Assembly (NCBI GenBank): GCA_030537195.1
Contig: JAUNOK010000001.1
Location: 1-64,000, forward strand
Reading direction: 5' to 3'
DNA from: Eubacteriales bacterium
GTDB lineage: Bacteria > Bacillota > Clostridia > Lachnospirales > Lachnospiraceae
DNA: 64,000 nt
Shown: positions 1 through 8,114 of the stretch, in pieces
How positions within the stretch are numbered: position 1 is the stretch's first letter
Layout: every line of letters begins with the position of its first letter
Notes under the pieces: generated by a model
What the model was told of the DNA's origin: nothing
Seen by the model: only the letters and a program-made list of their open reading frames with translations
The model's database searches: none
Position numbers and translations under genes: made by a program

Positions 1-627
1 AAAGGTAATGTTAAAGGATTTATTGTTTCTGAGATAGATGACTTGGCTTTTAATGGTTGTTCAAGTATAGAGATTCTTACATTACCAGATACAATTATGA
101 AAGTTGGTGAAACATCATTCTTGGAGATGGATAATTTACAGGCTGTCATATCTAAAGCTAAAGGAATTAATATAATTGTTACACAGAATGTAAAAATTGT
201 TACATCCAGAGATCAGTTAGATGATGGTCAGATAAATAATGATGATAATAAACCAACTTCATCTGATAATGGTTCTAATAATAATTCGGAACAAGTGAAT
301 AATGGAACAGATAATTCTTCAAGTAATTTGGTTGACTCTGCTGAAGGAATAATCGGAATTGATTCTAATAATGAGTCAGGAAGTATTGATATTAATGTTA
401 ATGAGACAAAGGCAGATGGAACTAAGGTAACAGGCGAAACAGTTTCTACAACAGACAATAAGAATGGTAATAAGGAAACATCTGCTAATTCTATCAATGA
501 AAAGACTCAGAATAAGACCACCAAGAAATCTTCAGCACCTAAGATTATCGCATACATAGTATGCGTAATTGTAATTATTGGTCTTGCGGCTGGTGCGATT
601 ATATTTATTAAGAAAAAGAGAAGATAA
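1..627 (+). CDS. BspA-type leucine-rich-repeat surface protein, C-terminal fragment
   Basis: The frame is open from base 1, so this is the 3' end of a gene that begins before the window. The first ~60 residues read like LRR_5/BspA repeats (phrases such as GCSSIEILTLPDTI and LEMDNLQAVI). A long N/S/D/T-rich linker follows, then one membrane helix near the C terminus (IIAYIVCVIVIIGLAAG) and a KKKRR cytoplasmic tail. There is no LPXTG motif, so anchoring is by the helix. Such proteins usually display repeats at the cell surface for adhesion. The next gene starts 3 bases after the stop, so it is probably cotranscribed with the kinase cassette. Fold assignment rests on pattern only. Confidence 0.75.
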   Translation, partial: KGNVKGFIVSEIDDLAFNGCSSIEILTLPDTIMKVGETSFLEMDNLQAVISKAKGINIIVTQNVKIVTSRDQLDDGQINNDDNKPTSSDNGSNNNSEQVNNGTDNSSSNLVDSAEGIIGIDSNNESGSIDINVNETKADGTKVTGETVSTTDNKNGNKETSANSINEKTQNKTTKKSSAPKIIAYIVCVIVIIGLAAGAIIFIKKKRR

Positions 628-630
628 GCT

Positions 631-1356
631 ATGTTTACAATACGGATTGCAGATACATTTATTCAGATTAATGAAAGATACCAATATATAAAGCAATATT
701 GCAGGAATTACATAGTTGATGATGTTACACCTGAGATGGTTATTGAAGTGAGTGATGAAGAGATTAATGCTGAGCAGAGTGACGAGTATGTGTGCTCTCC
801 CGATTATCTTGAAACACTTGCCGTATATAGAAAGATATGTGAACGCTTTGTTGATAAAGGAATTATTCTTGTACATTCATCTGTGCTTATGGTTGATGGT
901 GAGGCTGTTATGTTCCTTGCTCCGAGCGGAACGGGAAAGTCAACTCACACGAGATTGTGGTGTCAGGTGTATGGAGACAGGGTGACAATGATTAATGATG
1001 ACAAGCCTCTTGTCAGTGTAACAACTGATGACAATGGAGTGCATGTTAAAGTATATGGAACACCGTGGTGTGGCAAGCATGGAATTGAGAATAATATATC
1101 TGCGCCGGTTAAGGCATTATTCCTGCTTAAGAGAAATGAGACTAATGTGGCAAGGAAGCTTACTATACATGAAGCATTTCCATATGTGTTCAATCAGACA
1201 TATCGTCCGGATAATGCGGAGCTTATGAGAAAGACACTTATATTATCAAGGACAATGGCTGAGAATGTCGGATTGTTCGAGCTTGGATGTAACATGCAGG
1301 AAGAAGCTGCACATGTGGCTTACAGGGCAGCATATGGAGAAGAAGGAGAGAATTAA
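631..1356 (+). CDS. HPr-kinase-like serine kinase of a PqqD-linked cassette
   Basis: A 241-residue protein with a clear P-loop APSGTGKS at residues 97-104, a following INDDKP acidic motif (~121-126) and GTPWCGKHG (~143-151). These are the marks of the HPr kinase/PEP carboxykinase-like kinases found beside PqqD-like proteins, for example the kinase that phosphorylates the C terminus of the lasso peptide paeninodin. It lacks the usual HprK N-terminal domain, and no CcpA/HPr context is present here, so it is unlikely to be the catabolite-repression enzyme. It starts 3 bases after the LRR gene stop and ends 2 bases before the PqqD-like start, implying translational coupling. The substrate is unknown; a peptide is the best inference. 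Confidence 0.8.
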   Translation: MFTIRIADTFIQINERYQYIKQYCRNYIVDDVTPEMVIEVSDEEINAEQSDEYVCSPDYLETLAVYRKICERFVDKGIILVHSSVLMVDGEAVMFLAPSGTGKSTHTRLWCQVYGDRVTMINDDKPLVSVTTDDNGVHVKVYGTPWCGKHGIENNISAPVKALFLLKRNETNVARKLTIHEAFPYVFNQTYRPDNAELMRKTLILSRTMAENVGLFELGCNMQEEAAHVAYRAAYGEEGEN

Positions 1357-1358
1357 CC

Positions 1359-1625
1359 ATGAAACTGAAATCAGGAATTGTTATGGAAAAGACAGGAGAT
1401 GAATATATCGTAGTTGCTACAGGAGAGGCAGCCAAGTCTTTTAATGGAATTATAAGAAATAATAAGACAGCTAATTTCGTATTTGAACAGTTAAAGGAAG
1501 ATAAGACTGAGGAAGAACTGGTTGATGCACTTCTTGAGCGATATGATGTGAGCAGGGAAAAGGCACAGGCAGATGTTAAGGCTTTAGTTGCTAAGATAAG
1601 AGAGGCTGGACTTATTGATGGATAG
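1359..1625 (+). CDS. PqqD-like peptide chaperone
   Basis: An 88-residue protein with the PqqD-like winged-helix pattern: a short N-terminal beta segment (GDEYIVVATGEAAKSFNGIIRNN), then a helix ending TANFVFEQL, and EELVDALLERYDVS followed by a second recognition helix. PqqD-family (RRE) proteins bind leader peptides of ribosomally made peptides and present them to tailoring enzymes. Here it lies between a kinase and a peptidase with 2-base and overlapping junctions, so it probably guides a peptide substrate to one of them. No precursor peptide gene is visible in the window. Confidence 0.85.
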   Translation: MKLKSGIVMEKTGDEYIVVATGEAAKSFNGIIRNNKTANFVFEQLKEDKTEEELVDALLERYDVSREKAQADVKALVAKIREAGLIDG

Positions 1626-2082
1626 GGAAAAGCTCAAACCACTGTTCAAAGACGGGCATTATTACAGTGTTCCAAGAGGCGTGAGCATGTGGCCGTTGAT
1701 TAAGACACCTGATTGCGTTGTTCACATTGTTCCTGTTGACAGGAAACTGAAAAGATATGATGTTGCATTATATCACAGAGAAAGCACAGATCAGTATGTG
1801 CTTCATCGTATTCTTAAGGTAGAGGATGATTACTACATTTTTTATGGGGATAACTGCTGGCGTAAGGAGATTATTCCTAAGGATACGGTTGTCGGCATAG
1901 CTACTAAGTATTACCGCAAAGGCCGGTGGATTGACGCTGATGATATACGTCTTAAGATATATGCACATATATGGTGCGATGCGCTGCCGGTGCGTCGTGC
2001 GATTCTGAGATTGAGAGATGAAGCTAAGAAAGTATTAAGAAGAGTTAGAAAATTATGGACAAAGAACAGAAGCTCCAATTAA
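1618..2082 (+). CDS. Soluble S24/S26-type (signal-peptidase-like) serine peptidase
   Basis: About 154 residues. The motif RGVSMWPLI near the N terminus matches the serine box of S24/S26 peptidases (GxSMxP). VLHRIL further on has His at the position of the general base, as in SipW/Sec11-type signal peptidases, and YGDNCW matches the GDN box. There is no N-terminal membrane anchor, so it is probably cytoplasmic or membrane-peripheral. The ATG at 1618 is preferred over a TTG at 1615. It overlaps the PqqD stop by 8 bases and the ABC gene by 28. A role in removing a leader peptide before export is inferred from context. Confidence 0.8.
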   Translation: MDREKLKPLFKDGHYYSVPRGVSMWPLIKTPDCVVHIVPVDRKLKRYDVALYHRESTDQYVLHRILKVEDDYYIFYGDNCWRKEIIPKDTVVGIATKYYRKGRWIDADDIRLKIYAHIWCDALPVRRAILRLRDEAKKVLRRVRKLWTKNRSSN

Positions 2083-3755
2083 AGAAGATAGTTAAGAATC
2101 CAGCCATGAGCTGGATTTTTGGCGTGTCAGGAAAGTTAAAGCTGGGAGTGCTGCTTCTTGTGCTGCTTAATTCAGCAATATCAATAAGTGCGGTGGCATT
2201 TGCACTTGTGCTGAGGGAAGCAATCGACGGGGCAGTTTCCGGCAATAAGATGGTATTCCTTAAGTTCGTTATTATACTTGGACTTATTATGCTTGGGCAG
2301 ATTGCTGCGAGAGGCGTAATAAGATTCTTGGAAGAGTATGTACGTTCCGGCATGGAAAATGTTATTAAAACACGACTCTACGAAACTATTCTGTCAAGAA
2401 AATACAGCGCTATTACTGCATTTCACACAGGGGAACTGCTGAACAGAATTACTAATGACGCAGTTGTTGTGGCAGATGGGTTCGTACAGATTATTCCGGG
2501 AATTATTGCCATGCTTGTTAAGCTTGTTGGCGCGGCGGCAGTGCTTTTCGTGCTGGATTATAGATTTTCTGTGATATTCTTTGCCGGTGGTGGTCTTGTG
2601 CTTGTATTCACAACGCTGTTCCGTCGTGTTATGAAGAAGCTTCACAAGGATGTGCAGGCGGCTGATGGTGTGCTTCGTTCTTATCTGTCGGAGAATCTTG
2701 GAAGCCTTATGGTTCTTAAGACATTTGGCGCAGAAAGAAAGAGCATAGATACTTCTAAGCAGTACATGGATAAGCACAGATTCATGCGTATGAAAAGAAA
2801 CCGATTCTCTAATATATGTAATGTCGGTTTCGGACTTGTTATGAATGGCGGCTATATATTCGGTCTGTGCTGGTGCAGCTTCGGAATTCTGCATGGAAGT
2901 ATTACTTACGGAACGCTGTCGGCAGTGCTTCAGCTTGTTGACCAGTTGTGGGCGCCGCTTGCTAATATGACTGGCTATCTGCCAAAGTTCTATGGCATGC
3001 TCTCAAGTGCGGAGCGCTGCATGGAGCTTGAGTCTCTTGAGGAAGAGCATGTTGAGAGGCAGTTTAGCAGGGATTATTGCAAAGAGCTTTATAAGAACAT
3101 GACATCGATTGAATGTAAGAATATCACTTTCAGATATGAGGATGACATTATTCTTGAAAATGCTGATATATCTATTGGCAAGGGCGAGCTTATAACGATT
3201 ATGGGTAATTCCGGTGCGGGCAAGAGTACGCTTCTTAAGCTGCTTCTTGCTATATATGAGCCTGAAAAAGGAACGCTTGAACTTAAGACTGACAAGGAAA
3301 GTTATGCATTAACAGAAGAATACCGCAAGATGTTCGCGTATGTGCCTCAGGGCAATTTCCTTATGTCTGGCAATGTTACGAGTGCGATAGCTTCTCTTGA
3401 TGATACTAATGCTGACGTTGATATGGACAAGGTGAGGGCAGTTGCACATATTGCATGTGCAGACACATTTGTAGAGAAATTAGAGCATGGATATGACACG
3501 CTTATTGGTGAGCGTGGAATGGGCATCTCAGAGGGACAGGCCCAGCGTCTTGCTATCGCGAGGGCTTTGTACACGGATGCGCCTGTATTACTGCTTGACG
3601 AAGCAACTTCGGCACTTGATGAGCAGATTGAGAAGAAGGTGCTTAAGAATATAAGGGAACTTACGGATAAGACGGTTATTATTGTATCGCACAGAAAAGC
3701 AGTGCTTGAAGTATGTGACCGCTGCGTGGTATTGGAGGATAAACATTTTGAATAA
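2055..3755 (+). CDS. ABC exporter, fused membrane and ATPase domains
   Basis: 566 residues: an N-terminal six-helix exporter domain (~1-320) and a C-terminal nucleotide-binding domain. Visible motifs are Walker A GNSGAGKST (~383-391), Q-loop YVPQGN, a signature variant ISEGQAQR in place of LSGGQ, Walker B VLLLDEATS (~511-519) and the switch histidine in VSHR. It is a half-size type IV exporter expected to work as a homodimer. There is no C39 peptidase domain, consistent with a separate peptidase just upstream. It overlaps the genes on both sides, so it very likely exports the product of this cassette. Confidence 0.9.
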   Translation: MDKEQKLQLKKIVKNPAMSWIFGVSGKLKLGVLLLVLLNSAISISAVAFALVLREAIDGAVSGNKMVFLKFVIILGLIMLGQIAARGVIRFLEEYVRSGMENVIKTRLYETILSRKYSAITAFHTGELLNRITNDAVVVADGFVQIIPGIIAMLVKLVGAAAVLFVLDYRFSVIFFAGGGLVLVFTTLFRRVMKKLHKDVQAADGVLRSYLSENLGSLMVLKTFGAERKSIDTSKQYMDKHRFMRMKRNRFSNICNVGFGLVMNGGYIFGLCWCSFGILHGSITYGTLSAVLQLVDQLWAPLANMTGYLPKFYGMLSSAERCMELESLEEEHVERQFSRDYCKELYKNMTSIECKNITFRYEDDIILENADISIGKGELITIMGNSGAGKSTLLKLLLAIYEPEKGTLELKTDKESYALTEEYRKMFAYVPQGNFLMSGNVTSAIASLDDTNADVDMDKVRAVAHIACADTFVEKLEHGYDTLIGERGMGISEGQAQRLAIARALYTDAPVLLLDEATSALDEQIEKKVLKNIRELTDKTVIIVSHRKAVLEVCDRCVVLEDKHFE

Positions 3756-4851
3756 TGGAGAGTATCTTATCAGGCTTCTTGCAAATGTTGTGGCTGGCAA
3801 GCCGTTGCCTGAGCCTGACGATAATATTGACCTGTTAAAGGTGTATGAGATTGCTGAAAAACACAGTGTGCAGACAACGGCTTATTATGGTATTAAGAAG
3901 CTGCAATGTGCGATTCCTTCTGAGGCTTTAGGTAAATGGGAGGAAGCGCATCTGCGTGGGTTGTCTACCAGCATACGTTTTAAGGCGGAACTGAATAATG
4001 TGTGTGATGTGTTCACTAAGGAGAAGATTGTGCACATGCCGCTTAAGGGCAGCATAATTAAGGATATGTATTCATCGATTGATATGAGAACCATGTCGGA
4101 TATGGATATTCTTATTAAGCGTGAGGACGCGAAGAAGGTGCATGATATTCTTATTGGGATGGGGTACACATGTGAGATGTATGATATAAGTCATCAGGAT
4201 GTGTATTTCAAAGATCCTATATATAATATTGAGATTCATACATGCTTGTTTGATGATGGTGACGGGGTGACTTTCTATCGCGAATATGATAATATTCTAG
4301 ATAGGACGGTTACAGGAGATAATGAGTACGCACGCCTGATGACGGATGAGGATTTCTATGTGTATAATATTGCACATTTTGCGAAGCATTTTCAGCTCGG
4401 TGGCTCAGGAATACGTTCGGTTATGGATATGTATATTATGAAGAAGTCGCTTACTGGCATGGATATGGCTTATGTTAATGCTGAGTTCGCAAAGCTTGGG
4501 CTTAGTGATTTCTATACAAATGCATCGAAGCTGGTTGACTACTGGTTCGGAGATGGAGAACTTACTGCTGTTGTTAAGGATATGGCAGATTATATTCTTT
4601 CGAGTGGAACCTATGGCAATCTGCATAATGCATTTACGAATCAGCTTGAGAATAAGGGCAGATTCAGAATGTTTATGTACAATGCATTTCCACCGCTTAA
4701 CAAGATGCTGTATACATTTCCATTCCTGAAGAAAGTACCGTGGATGATGCCACTGTGTTGGATAGCAAGGTGGTTCTATGCGATATTTACTAAACCGAAG
4801 AATGTTGTTACTAAGGTGAAGATGTTCGCCAGGGTTAGTAAGGAAGTTTAA
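3748..4851 (+). CDS. Nucleotidyltransferase-family protein of the kinase/PqqD cassette
   Basis: 367 residues from a TTG start at 3748, chosen because GGAGG at 3734-3738 sits 9 bases upstream; the frame is open further upstream inside the ABC gene. The segment PLKGSIIKDMY...RTMSDMDILI (~98-122) is the LKG and SDxDIL signature of the uncharacterised nucleotidyltransferase family (NTP_transf_5). Members occur in lasso peptide clusters such as paeninodin, and beside exopolysaccharide genes. It overlaps the ABC gene by 8 bases and ends the cassette. It may add a nucleotide or sugar-like group to the peptide product; the actual reaction is not known. Confidence 0.8.
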   Translation: MNNGEYLIRLLANVVAGKPLPEPDDNIDLLKVYEIAEKHSVQTTAYYGIKKLQCAIPSEALGKWEEAHLRGLSTSIRFKAELNNVCDVFTKEKIVHMPLKGSIIKDMYSSIDMRTMSDMDILIKREDAKKVHDILIGMGYTCEMYDISHQDVYFKDPIYNIEIHTCLFDDGDGVTFYREYDNILDRTVTGDNEYARLMTDEDFYVYNIAHFAKHFQLGGSGIRSVMDMYIMKKSLTGMDMAYVNAEFAKLGLSDFYTNASKLVDYWFGDGELTAVVKDMADYILSSGTYGNLHNAFTNQLENKGRFRMFMYNAFPPLNKMLYTFPFLKKVPWMMPLCWIARWFYAIFTKPKNVVTKVKMFARVSKEV

Positions 4852-4870
4852 TAAGAGAAAGGGGAATTTT

Positions 4871-5830
4871 ATGAAGTATTCTAATGTTGTGGTTGCCGGA
4901 GGCGGAGTGCTGGGAAGTCAGATTGCTTTTCAGGCAGCATATTGTGGATTTAATGTAACTATATGGTTAAGAAGCGAGGGCTCTATTGGAAGAACCCAGC
5001 CTAAGATTGACCATCTTAAGCAGACTTATATTGATGCTATTGAGAAGATGGCGGAGGATAAGAATGCGTGGTGTGCAGGAATTGCAGATGAAGATACATT
5101 TGACAAGGAAGAATGTCTTAAGAAGGTTGAGAATGCATATGCTAATCTTAAGCTTGAACTTGATATGGCTAAGGCGGTTGCTGATGCAGACCTTGTGATT
5201 GAGTCTATGGCTGAGAATGAGAAGGACAAGATTGCTTTCTATGAGAAGCTTGCGCCACTTCTTCCAGAAAAGACTGTTATTGTAACTAATTCATCAACCC
5301 TTCTTCCATCGATGTTTGCAAAATATACTGGCAGACCAGATAGATATCTGTCATTACATTTTGCTAATTCTATATGGAAGAATAACACTGCTGAGGTTAT
5401 GACACAGGCTCAGACTGATGAGAAGTATTTTAATGAAGTTATGCAGTTTGCTAACGATATACGAATGATTGGACTTCCTGTAAGAAAGGAAAAGAGTGGT
5501 TATCTGCTTAATTCTATGTTGGTTCCATTCCTTCTTAGCGGACTTGACCTGTATGCTGCAGGTGTGTCTGACCCTGAAAGCATTGACATTGCATGGACAA
5601 GAGGAACAGGAGCTCCTAAGGGACCTTTCCAGATATTTGATACAGTAGGACTTAACACCGCATATAATATTGTTCATCAGTATCAGAGCGTTCCAGGATT
5701 ATTCTCACCACTTCTTAAGAAGATGATGATGCCATATAATTTCAAGAAGATGGAGGCTATTCTCAAGAAGTATATTGATGAAGGCAAACTTGGAATGTCT
5801 ACAGGAGAAGGCTTCTACAAATATAATTAA
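4871..5830 (+). CDS. 3-hydroxyacyl-CoA dehydrogenase family protein
   Basis: 319 residues with an N-terminal Rossmann dinucleotide site (VAGGGVLGSQIA) and the NAD-domain phrases DADLVIESMAEN and VTNSSTLLPS, followed by the helical dimerisation domain (SGYLLNSMLVPFL). The family oxidises L-3-hydroxyacyl-CoA with NAD, as in butyrate synthesis. The usual HFFNP catalytic-histidine region reads HFANSIW here, so the substrate may differ from crotonyl/acetoacetyl-CoA. GAAAGGGG precedes the ATG. It stands alone with no other butyrate genes nearby, suggesting a side role rather than the main butyrate dehydrogenase. Confidence 0.85.
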   Translation: MKYSNVVVAGGGVLGSQIAFQAAYCGFNVTIWLRSEGSIGRTQPKIDHLKQTYIDAIEKMAEDKNAWCAGIADEDTFDKEECLKKVENAYANLKLELDMAKAVADADLVIESMAENEKDKIAFYEKLAPLLPEKTVIVTNSSTLLPSMFAKYTGRPDRYLSLHFANSIWKNNTAEVMTQAQTDEKYFNEVMQFANDIRMIGLPVRKEKSGYLLNSMLVPFLLSGLDLYAAGVSDPESIDIAWTRGTGAPKGPFQIFDTVGLNTAYNIVHQYQSVPGLFSPLLKKMMMPYNFKKMEAILKKYIDEGKLGMSTGEGFYKYN

Positions 5831-5865
5831 GCTTATATTAATAAATGTTTTTAAGGACTGGTAAT

Positions 5866-6492
5866 ATGACGACTAGGGAAGAAGCACTTGCGTATGGACT
5901 TTCTTTTCCGGATACTTATCAGGAAGCGCCATTTCATGATGAGAACTGGCAGCTTGTAAGAGTTAAAGGATGCAAGAAAGCATTTTTATGGACATACGAG
6001 CGTAATGGATATATTAATCTTAATGTGAAGGTTTCACCTGAGTGGCGCGACCTATGGAGGAGTACATATTCTTCTGTAATTGCGGGCTGGCACCAGAATA
6101 AGGAACATTGGAATACTATTATTCTTGATGGAACTATTCCAGACGAAGATATTAAGCGTATGATTGCAGAAAGCTATGACCTTGTATCTGACAATCCGAC
6201 CAAGAGGATATACGAAGCTGTCAGGAAGATTCCGAGAGGACAGGTTGCAACTTATGGACAGATTGCACAGCTTGCTGGTGACAGGAAGATGGCGCGCGCA
6301 GTTGGCAATGCTCTTCACAAGAATCCTGACCCGTCTGGTATCCCGTGTTACAGGGTAGTCAATTCCAAAGGGGAACTTGCCGGAGAATTCGCATTTGGCG
6401 GAGCCTGGAAGCAGGCAGAGATGCTTATGGCAGATGGAATCGAGGTCGTTAACGGCAAGGTTGATCTGGATAAGTATGGGATGAAGATATGA
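5866..6492 (+). CDS. YjbR/MmcQ domain fused to an O6-alkylguanine-DNA alkyltransferase-like domain
   Basis: The first ~105 residues match the MmcQ/YjbR-like fold (EEALAYGLSFPDTYQEAPFH, then WNTIILDG). The last ~100 match the MGMT DNA-binding and catalytic domain (IPRGQVATYGQIA, MARAVGNALHKNP, IPCYRVV). The acceptor cysteine is present, but the classic PCHRV reads PCYRV, so the histidine that activates the cysteine is a tyrosine. The ATG at 5866 is preferred over 5845 because AAGGA lies 8 bases upstream. Likely a DNA alkylation damage repair or sensing protein. It ends just before a bidirectional terminator. Confidence 0.8.
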   Translation: MTTREEALAYGLSFPDTYQEAPFHDENWQLVRVKGCKKAFLWTYERNGYINLNVKVSPEWRDLWRSTYSSVIAGWHQNKEHWNTIILDGTIPDEDIKRMIAESYDLVSDNPTKRIYEAVRKIPRGQVATYGQIAQLAGDRKMARAVGNALHKNPDPSGIPCYRVVNSKGELAGEFAFGGAWKQAEMLMADGIEVVNGKVDLDKYGMKI

Positions 6493-6494
6493 TT

Positions 6495-6543
6495 AAAATA
6501 GTTTGGTATCTGTCATATATTGGAGATACCAAACTATTTTTAT
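6495..6543. terminator. Bidirectional terminator between alkyltransferase and GH140 genes
   Basis: A 17-bp perfect stem (AAAATAGTTTGGTATCT at 6495-6511 with its complement at 6524-6540) with a 12-nt loop. The A/T ends give a U-run in both directions, which fits its place between convergent genes. Confidence 0.9.
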
Positions 6544-6548
6544 GTATA

Positions 6549-7826
6549 TTATTTAATTAACAGAACTCTGTCTGTATCTTCGCCTTCAACTTTAGCGAAT
6601 TTCTTAGCTATGAAGGTATCTGAATTACATTTGCCAATATAGCTCTTAACACCGGTTACAGGACTCATCCACCACATGTCTTTTCCGATGTAATGATGCG
6701 TATCAAGTGTGAAATCATTTCCTAGATAATCGTATGCAATGAGGAATGTATCACCGGCAAATATAGCAACACGGTCGTGTTTCTCTTTCTGTCCTGATAT
6801 AAGTAATGAGTCATCGGCTTTTCCGTTAATAAAATCTACAGATTGCATAAGATCTTTAAGAAAATGCATCTGTCCGGAACCTTCGTGATGAATAGCCTCA
6901 TCCCAGTTGCATACAACACCATAGCTTACACCGTCATGACCGCCGGTATAGAATTGCATAACAGAGTTGTCGCCATATGTATGACCGCAGGCTCCTGCAA
7001 GAACAGACCAGTAAGCATATCTTCGAACATGCTTTGCAGTCCAGTAAGGCTCGCTTGGATCATGCAGACCCTGAATTATCCACTCATATGATGGCTCGGC
7101 ATCAAGAACTGGTTTATTGCTTATAGTTTGGTCATGTATAACATATTTCCAGTTATCTTCACCGTAGTAAGATGGATTGCCTGTATCATCCCATGCACCA
7201 AGATTACACTGGTCGTAGCGTCTGTGACCTGACTGGAACATGTTAAAGTCAAGCCAGTCATCATCAGGAAACCACATTGTTGATGAACATCTTCCAAATG
7301 GGTGGAATGTTATTAATTTGTCTGGTGTTGCAGACTTAAGATATGTACCTAATTTGCGATAAATGTTCTGGAAAGCGTCTGTTTCGGCTTTGATATCTCC
7401 GCCCAGTACCCATATTATATTAGAATAATCCTTATAACGGCTGGCAAGAAATCTGCCATAGTCCAATACATTTTCTTCTGTAATAACATTTGTCTTTAAC
7501 AGGCTTCCCCAGGATGGAAGAAGTGCCATATAAAGTCCCAAGTCATCCGCCATCTTAATGATACGGTCCACATGTTCCCAATATTCTTTTGTTCTATAGA
7601 TGCCGGCAGCACCCCAGTGCATACGGTTTACAGTTTCCATTCCTTCTGTTGAGTATATCAGAACCGCCTGAATTACATTGAAGCCCTTTTCGGCTCTGTT
7701 TCTCAGATATGTATATGCCTCGTCTTCAGTAAGATTGCCAAATATGAGCCATCCAGTGTCGCCAAGCCAGAAGAAAGGCTTGCCATCCTCTAACAGGTAG
7801 TGTTTGTTGTTGCTGATAGTAAGCAT
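6549..7826 (-). CDS. GH140-like (DUF4038) glycoside hydrolase, putative apiosidase
   Basis: 425 residues beginning with the DUF4038 pattern (HYLLEDGKPFFWLGDTGW, then a TIM-barrel-like body with NVIQAVLIY, IIWVLGGDI, PVLDAEPSYEW) and ending in the family's C-terminal beta domain (MWWMSPVTGVKSYIG). GH140 members remove apiose from rhamnogalacturonan II, and related DUF4038 proteins act on other plant glycans. There is no signal peptide, so it probably acts in the cytoplasm on imported oligosaccharides. The ribosome site GGAGG on the minus strand lies 10 bases before the ATG. It is monocistronic, between a terminator and a divergent gene. The exact substrate is not certain. Confidence 0.8.
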   Translation of the reverse strand: MLTISNNKHYLLEDGKPFFWLGDTGWLIFGNLTEDEAYTYLRNRAEKGFNVIQAVLIYSTEGMETVNRMHWGAAGIYRTKEYWEHVDRIIKMADDLGLYMALLPSWGSLLKTNVITEENVLDYGRFLASRYKDYSNIIWVLGGDIKAETDAFQNIYRKLGTYLKSATPDKLITFHPFGRCSSTMWFPDDDWLDFNMFQSGHRRYDQCNLGAWDDTGNPSYYGEDNWKYVIHDQTISNKPVLDAEPSYEWIIQGLHDPSEPYWTAKHVRRYAYWSVLAGACGHTYGDNSVMQFYTGGHDGVSYGVVCNWDEAIHHEGSGQMHFLKDLMQSVDFINGKADDSLLISGQKEKHDRVAIFAGDTFLIAYDYLGNDFTLDTHHYIGKDMWWMSPVTGVKSYIGKCNSDTFIAKKFAKVEGEDTDRVLLIK

Positions 7827-7922
7827 ATGATATTAACCTCCGAACATTCAAGATGGATATATTATAGCATAATTTACCCAAATGTTTTATAATAAAAATA
7901 ATTGTCAGAAACGGAGATTATT

Positions 7923-8114
7923 ATGTGGAAGATAAAACAGATATTTGACGGTGATTATGGGTGTGAAGAGCTGGCAGAAGGTCAGTCACCTAAGGTTTCT
8001 GTTACACTTGTTAATGAGAGTGGGCAGAAGAAGTATGTATATGTAGAAGACAAGTGGCTTATGGACAGAAGTCTTGATGAAGGTTCTGTATGGCCGGAGG
8101 ATATAGATGGGTAA
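7923..8114 (+). CDS. Small conserved-looking protein, 63 residues
   Basis: The ATG at 7923 follows CGGAGA with 6-base spacing; a TTG at 7902 lacks such a site. The product starts MWKIKQIFDGDYGCEE and contains a short beta-rich stretch (KVSVTLVNESGQKKYVYV). It has no signal peptide or membrane helix and no recognised domain. It overlaps the amidase lipoprotein gene by 8 bases, so the two are translationally coupled. Function unknown. Confidence 0.75.
   Translation: MWKIKQIFDGDYGCEELAEGQSPKVSVTLVNESGQKKYVYVEDKWLMDRSLDEGSVWPEDIDG

Noticed and set aside
631-4851. A complete lasso peptide cluster
   Set aside because: No cyclase, transglutaminase-like peptidase or precursor gene is in the window, so only a relation to such clusters is claimed.
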